6,274 nucleotides of DNA. It comes from Thermoplasmata archaeon. GTDB lineage: Archaea > Thermoplasmatota > DAOVMN01. Of this stretch, positions 5,200-6,274 are shown piece after piece; the first letter of the stretch is position 1; each line of letters begins with the position of its first letter. The position numbers and the translations under genes are program-made. The stretch is from positions 1 through 6,274 of the forward strand of contig DAOVMN010000137.1 in assembly GCA_030630685.1 (NCBI GenBank). The letters are read 5' to 3'. The notes below the pieces were generated by a model that was not told the DNA's origin, did no database searches, and saw only the letters and a program-made list of their open reading frames with translations.

Positions 5200-6274
5200 T
5201 TGACCATAAAAAACCAATCAGGATTTGCCTACCTGCTGCTTACCATGCTGTTAATATTTGCCATATATGCCACAAACACCATATCGGCAGAAGAGAGCGG
5301 AGGGTCTGATGAGCATATTGAGATTGATGTGGATGCAGGTGGTAGCGGTGAATTCAATTGGAATGAAACCCATGGATTTGCCATTGAGGAAGATGGTGAA
5401 AAAATCGATGATAAGTTTAATGTCACAATATGTGAAGATCTAAAGTGGGATTCACCGGAGGAGAGATATAAACCGAGCGGTTACATCTTCGGAGAACTTC
5501 ACGGGATCTATTGGGATGACTCCCCGGCACCCGCAATATTGATTTTAAAGGAGGACTTTGACAAATACAAGACAGATGAAAATAATCTTAGTGTTTATAC
5601 CTACGGGGAATATGAAGGTCCAAAAGGGATCAGATATGCTTACAAACGGATGAACATTACCAAGCCAAATCACGCCCCTCTTCCTATGGCCAGGGTGGCG
5701 GCAGAAGGCATCTGGAACTGGATAGATGTCAAGCAAACTTGCAACGTTACTTTTATTATTGAAAGTGGTGATCAAATAACCCTCTGGTTCAATGGCTCTG
5801 ATTCATGGGATGTCGATGACGAAGAGGTTACAGATTGGAAATGGGATCTGGATGGGGATGGAAAGTTCGGGCATTCCGCCTGGGAGCAGGGAGTCAATAG
5901 ATCAAAGGTCCTCACTACCGGGAAATCCTATCGCCTTGGACTTATAGTCATAGATGAAAGAGGAAAGGGATCCATTATATTGGACTTCACCGTACAGGTT
6001 CTTATCAAAAAGGAGAGCGGGGGCTCGGATGACGATATTGAAATACATGGAATGGCAGGTGGAAGCGGTATATTCGCCTGGAATGATATCCACGGCTTTG
6101 CTGTCTTGGAAGATGGGGGAAAGATCAATGAAGAGTTCAATGTTACGGTGTGTAAGGATATAAATTGGGAAGATGGGGGCTGGAGGCCCGGCGGTTTCAT
6201 CTTCGGAGAACTCCACGGGATCCACTGGGATGACAATCCTGAGCCAAGAATGACCATATCAACGGAAGACTCTG
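5200..6274 (+). CDS. Paralogous secreted modular surface protein (5' part, runs off the window)
   Basis: The frame is open from TTG 5200 to the window end, giving 358 residues with no stop. The signal peptide (MTIKNQSGFAYLLLTMLL onward, probable cleavage after Ala30 in ISA) aligns without gaps to that of the first surface protein. Module 1 (34-273) has the unrecognised domain with FNVTIC, IYWDD and GEYE motifs, then a PKD-like domain from about 156 with FNGSDSWDVDD and WDLDGDGKFG. Module 2 begins at residue 274 and is cut by the window edge. The protein is presumably exported and anchored like its neighbour, but the anchor is out of view. The start is fixed by the SD and by alignment to the ATG of the first gene. 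It is probably transcribed from its own promoter, which is flanked by palindromes not seen upstream of the first gene. Confidence 0.9.
   Translation, partial: MTIKNQSGFAYLLLTMLLIFAIYATNTISAEESGGSDEHIEIDVDAGGSGEFNWNETHGFAIEEDGEKIDDKFNVTICEDLKWDSPEERYKPSGYIFGELHGIYWDDSPAPAILILKEDFDKYKTDENNLSVYTYGEYEGPKGIRYAYKRMNITKPNHAPLPMARVAAEGIWNWIDVKQTCNVTFIIESGDQITLWFNGSDSWDVDDEEVTDWKWDLDGDGKFGHSAWEQGVNRSKVLTTGKSYRLGLIVIDERGKGSIILDFTVQVLIKKESGGSDDDIEIHGMAGGSGIFAWNDIHGFAVLEDGGKINEEFNVTVCKDINWEDGGWRPGGFIFGELHGIHWDDNPEPRMTISTEDS
5299..6018 (+). repeat. Paralogue coding module 1
   Basis: This 720-bp unit begins GGSDEHIEID and ends before the next GGSD. It corresponds by position and sequence to module 1 of the first protein (WNETHGF, GVN[KR]S, ILDFT). 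It differs by a two-residue insertion in the WDSPEERYKPSG stretch. Confidence 0.88.
6019..6274 (+). repeat. Paralogue coding module 2 (truncated by window edge)
   Basis: It begins GGSDDDIEIHGMA and is closest to module 3, not module 2, of the first protein: shared GMA, WNDI, FNVTVCKDI and FGELHGIHWD. Positions 6133-6233 match 3636-3736 at about 95 of 101 bases. Confidence 0.85.

Noticed and set aside
5902..6225. Overlapping minus-strand open frames near the window end, resembling those at 3449-3760
   Set aside because: Their mutual resemblance simply mirrors the conserved modules on the plus strand. The plus-strand frame has a signal peptide and domain motifs.

Overview
The window looks archaeal, most likely from a euryarchaeal or Thermoplasmatota-like lineage. 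That assignment is an inference from four things: an archaeal-type ArgRS, TATA-like boxes about 40 nt before start codons, GGAG-type ribosome binding sites, and a large secreted PKD/CARDB protein with a C-terminal membrane anchor. No rRNA, tRNA, CRISPR array or transposase gene is visible. Every gene I can support is on the + strand.

Layout. Positions 1-129 hold the last 42 codons of an unidentified gene. After a 7-nt gap comes a complete arginyl-tRNA synthetase gene, argS (137-1876), apparently in the same transcript. A 115-nt intergenic region (1877-1991) carries a TATA-like box and a strong SD. It leads into a 1002-residue secreted, membrane-anchored protein (1992-5000). This protein has a signal peptide and three tandem modules of about 238 residues. 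Each module pairs a conserved domain of about 120 residues, which I do not recognise, with a PKD-like domain. A CARDB domain, a bacterial-Ig-like domain and a C-terminal transmembrane helix with a basic tail follow. A 199-nt intergenic region (5001-5199) is rich in inverted repeats, including a 21-bp bulged hairpin at 5027-5088 and two palindromes flanking a TATA box. A second, paralogous protein then starts at a TTG codon (5200) and runs off the window end with one and a half modules visible.

How the parts relate. argS is a housekeeping gene and I see no functional link to the surface proteins beyond adjacency. The two surface genes are tandem duplicates that share leader, signal peptide and modules. 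They differ in start codon and upstream regulatory structure, which suggests separate control. Module-level DNA similarity is patchy: some blocks are nearly identical between non-neighbouring modules or between the two genes, as expected from recombination or gene conversion. The most novel items are the uncharacterised module domain, the conserved leader in which the SD can fold against the bases just before the start codon, and the long intergenic hairpin.
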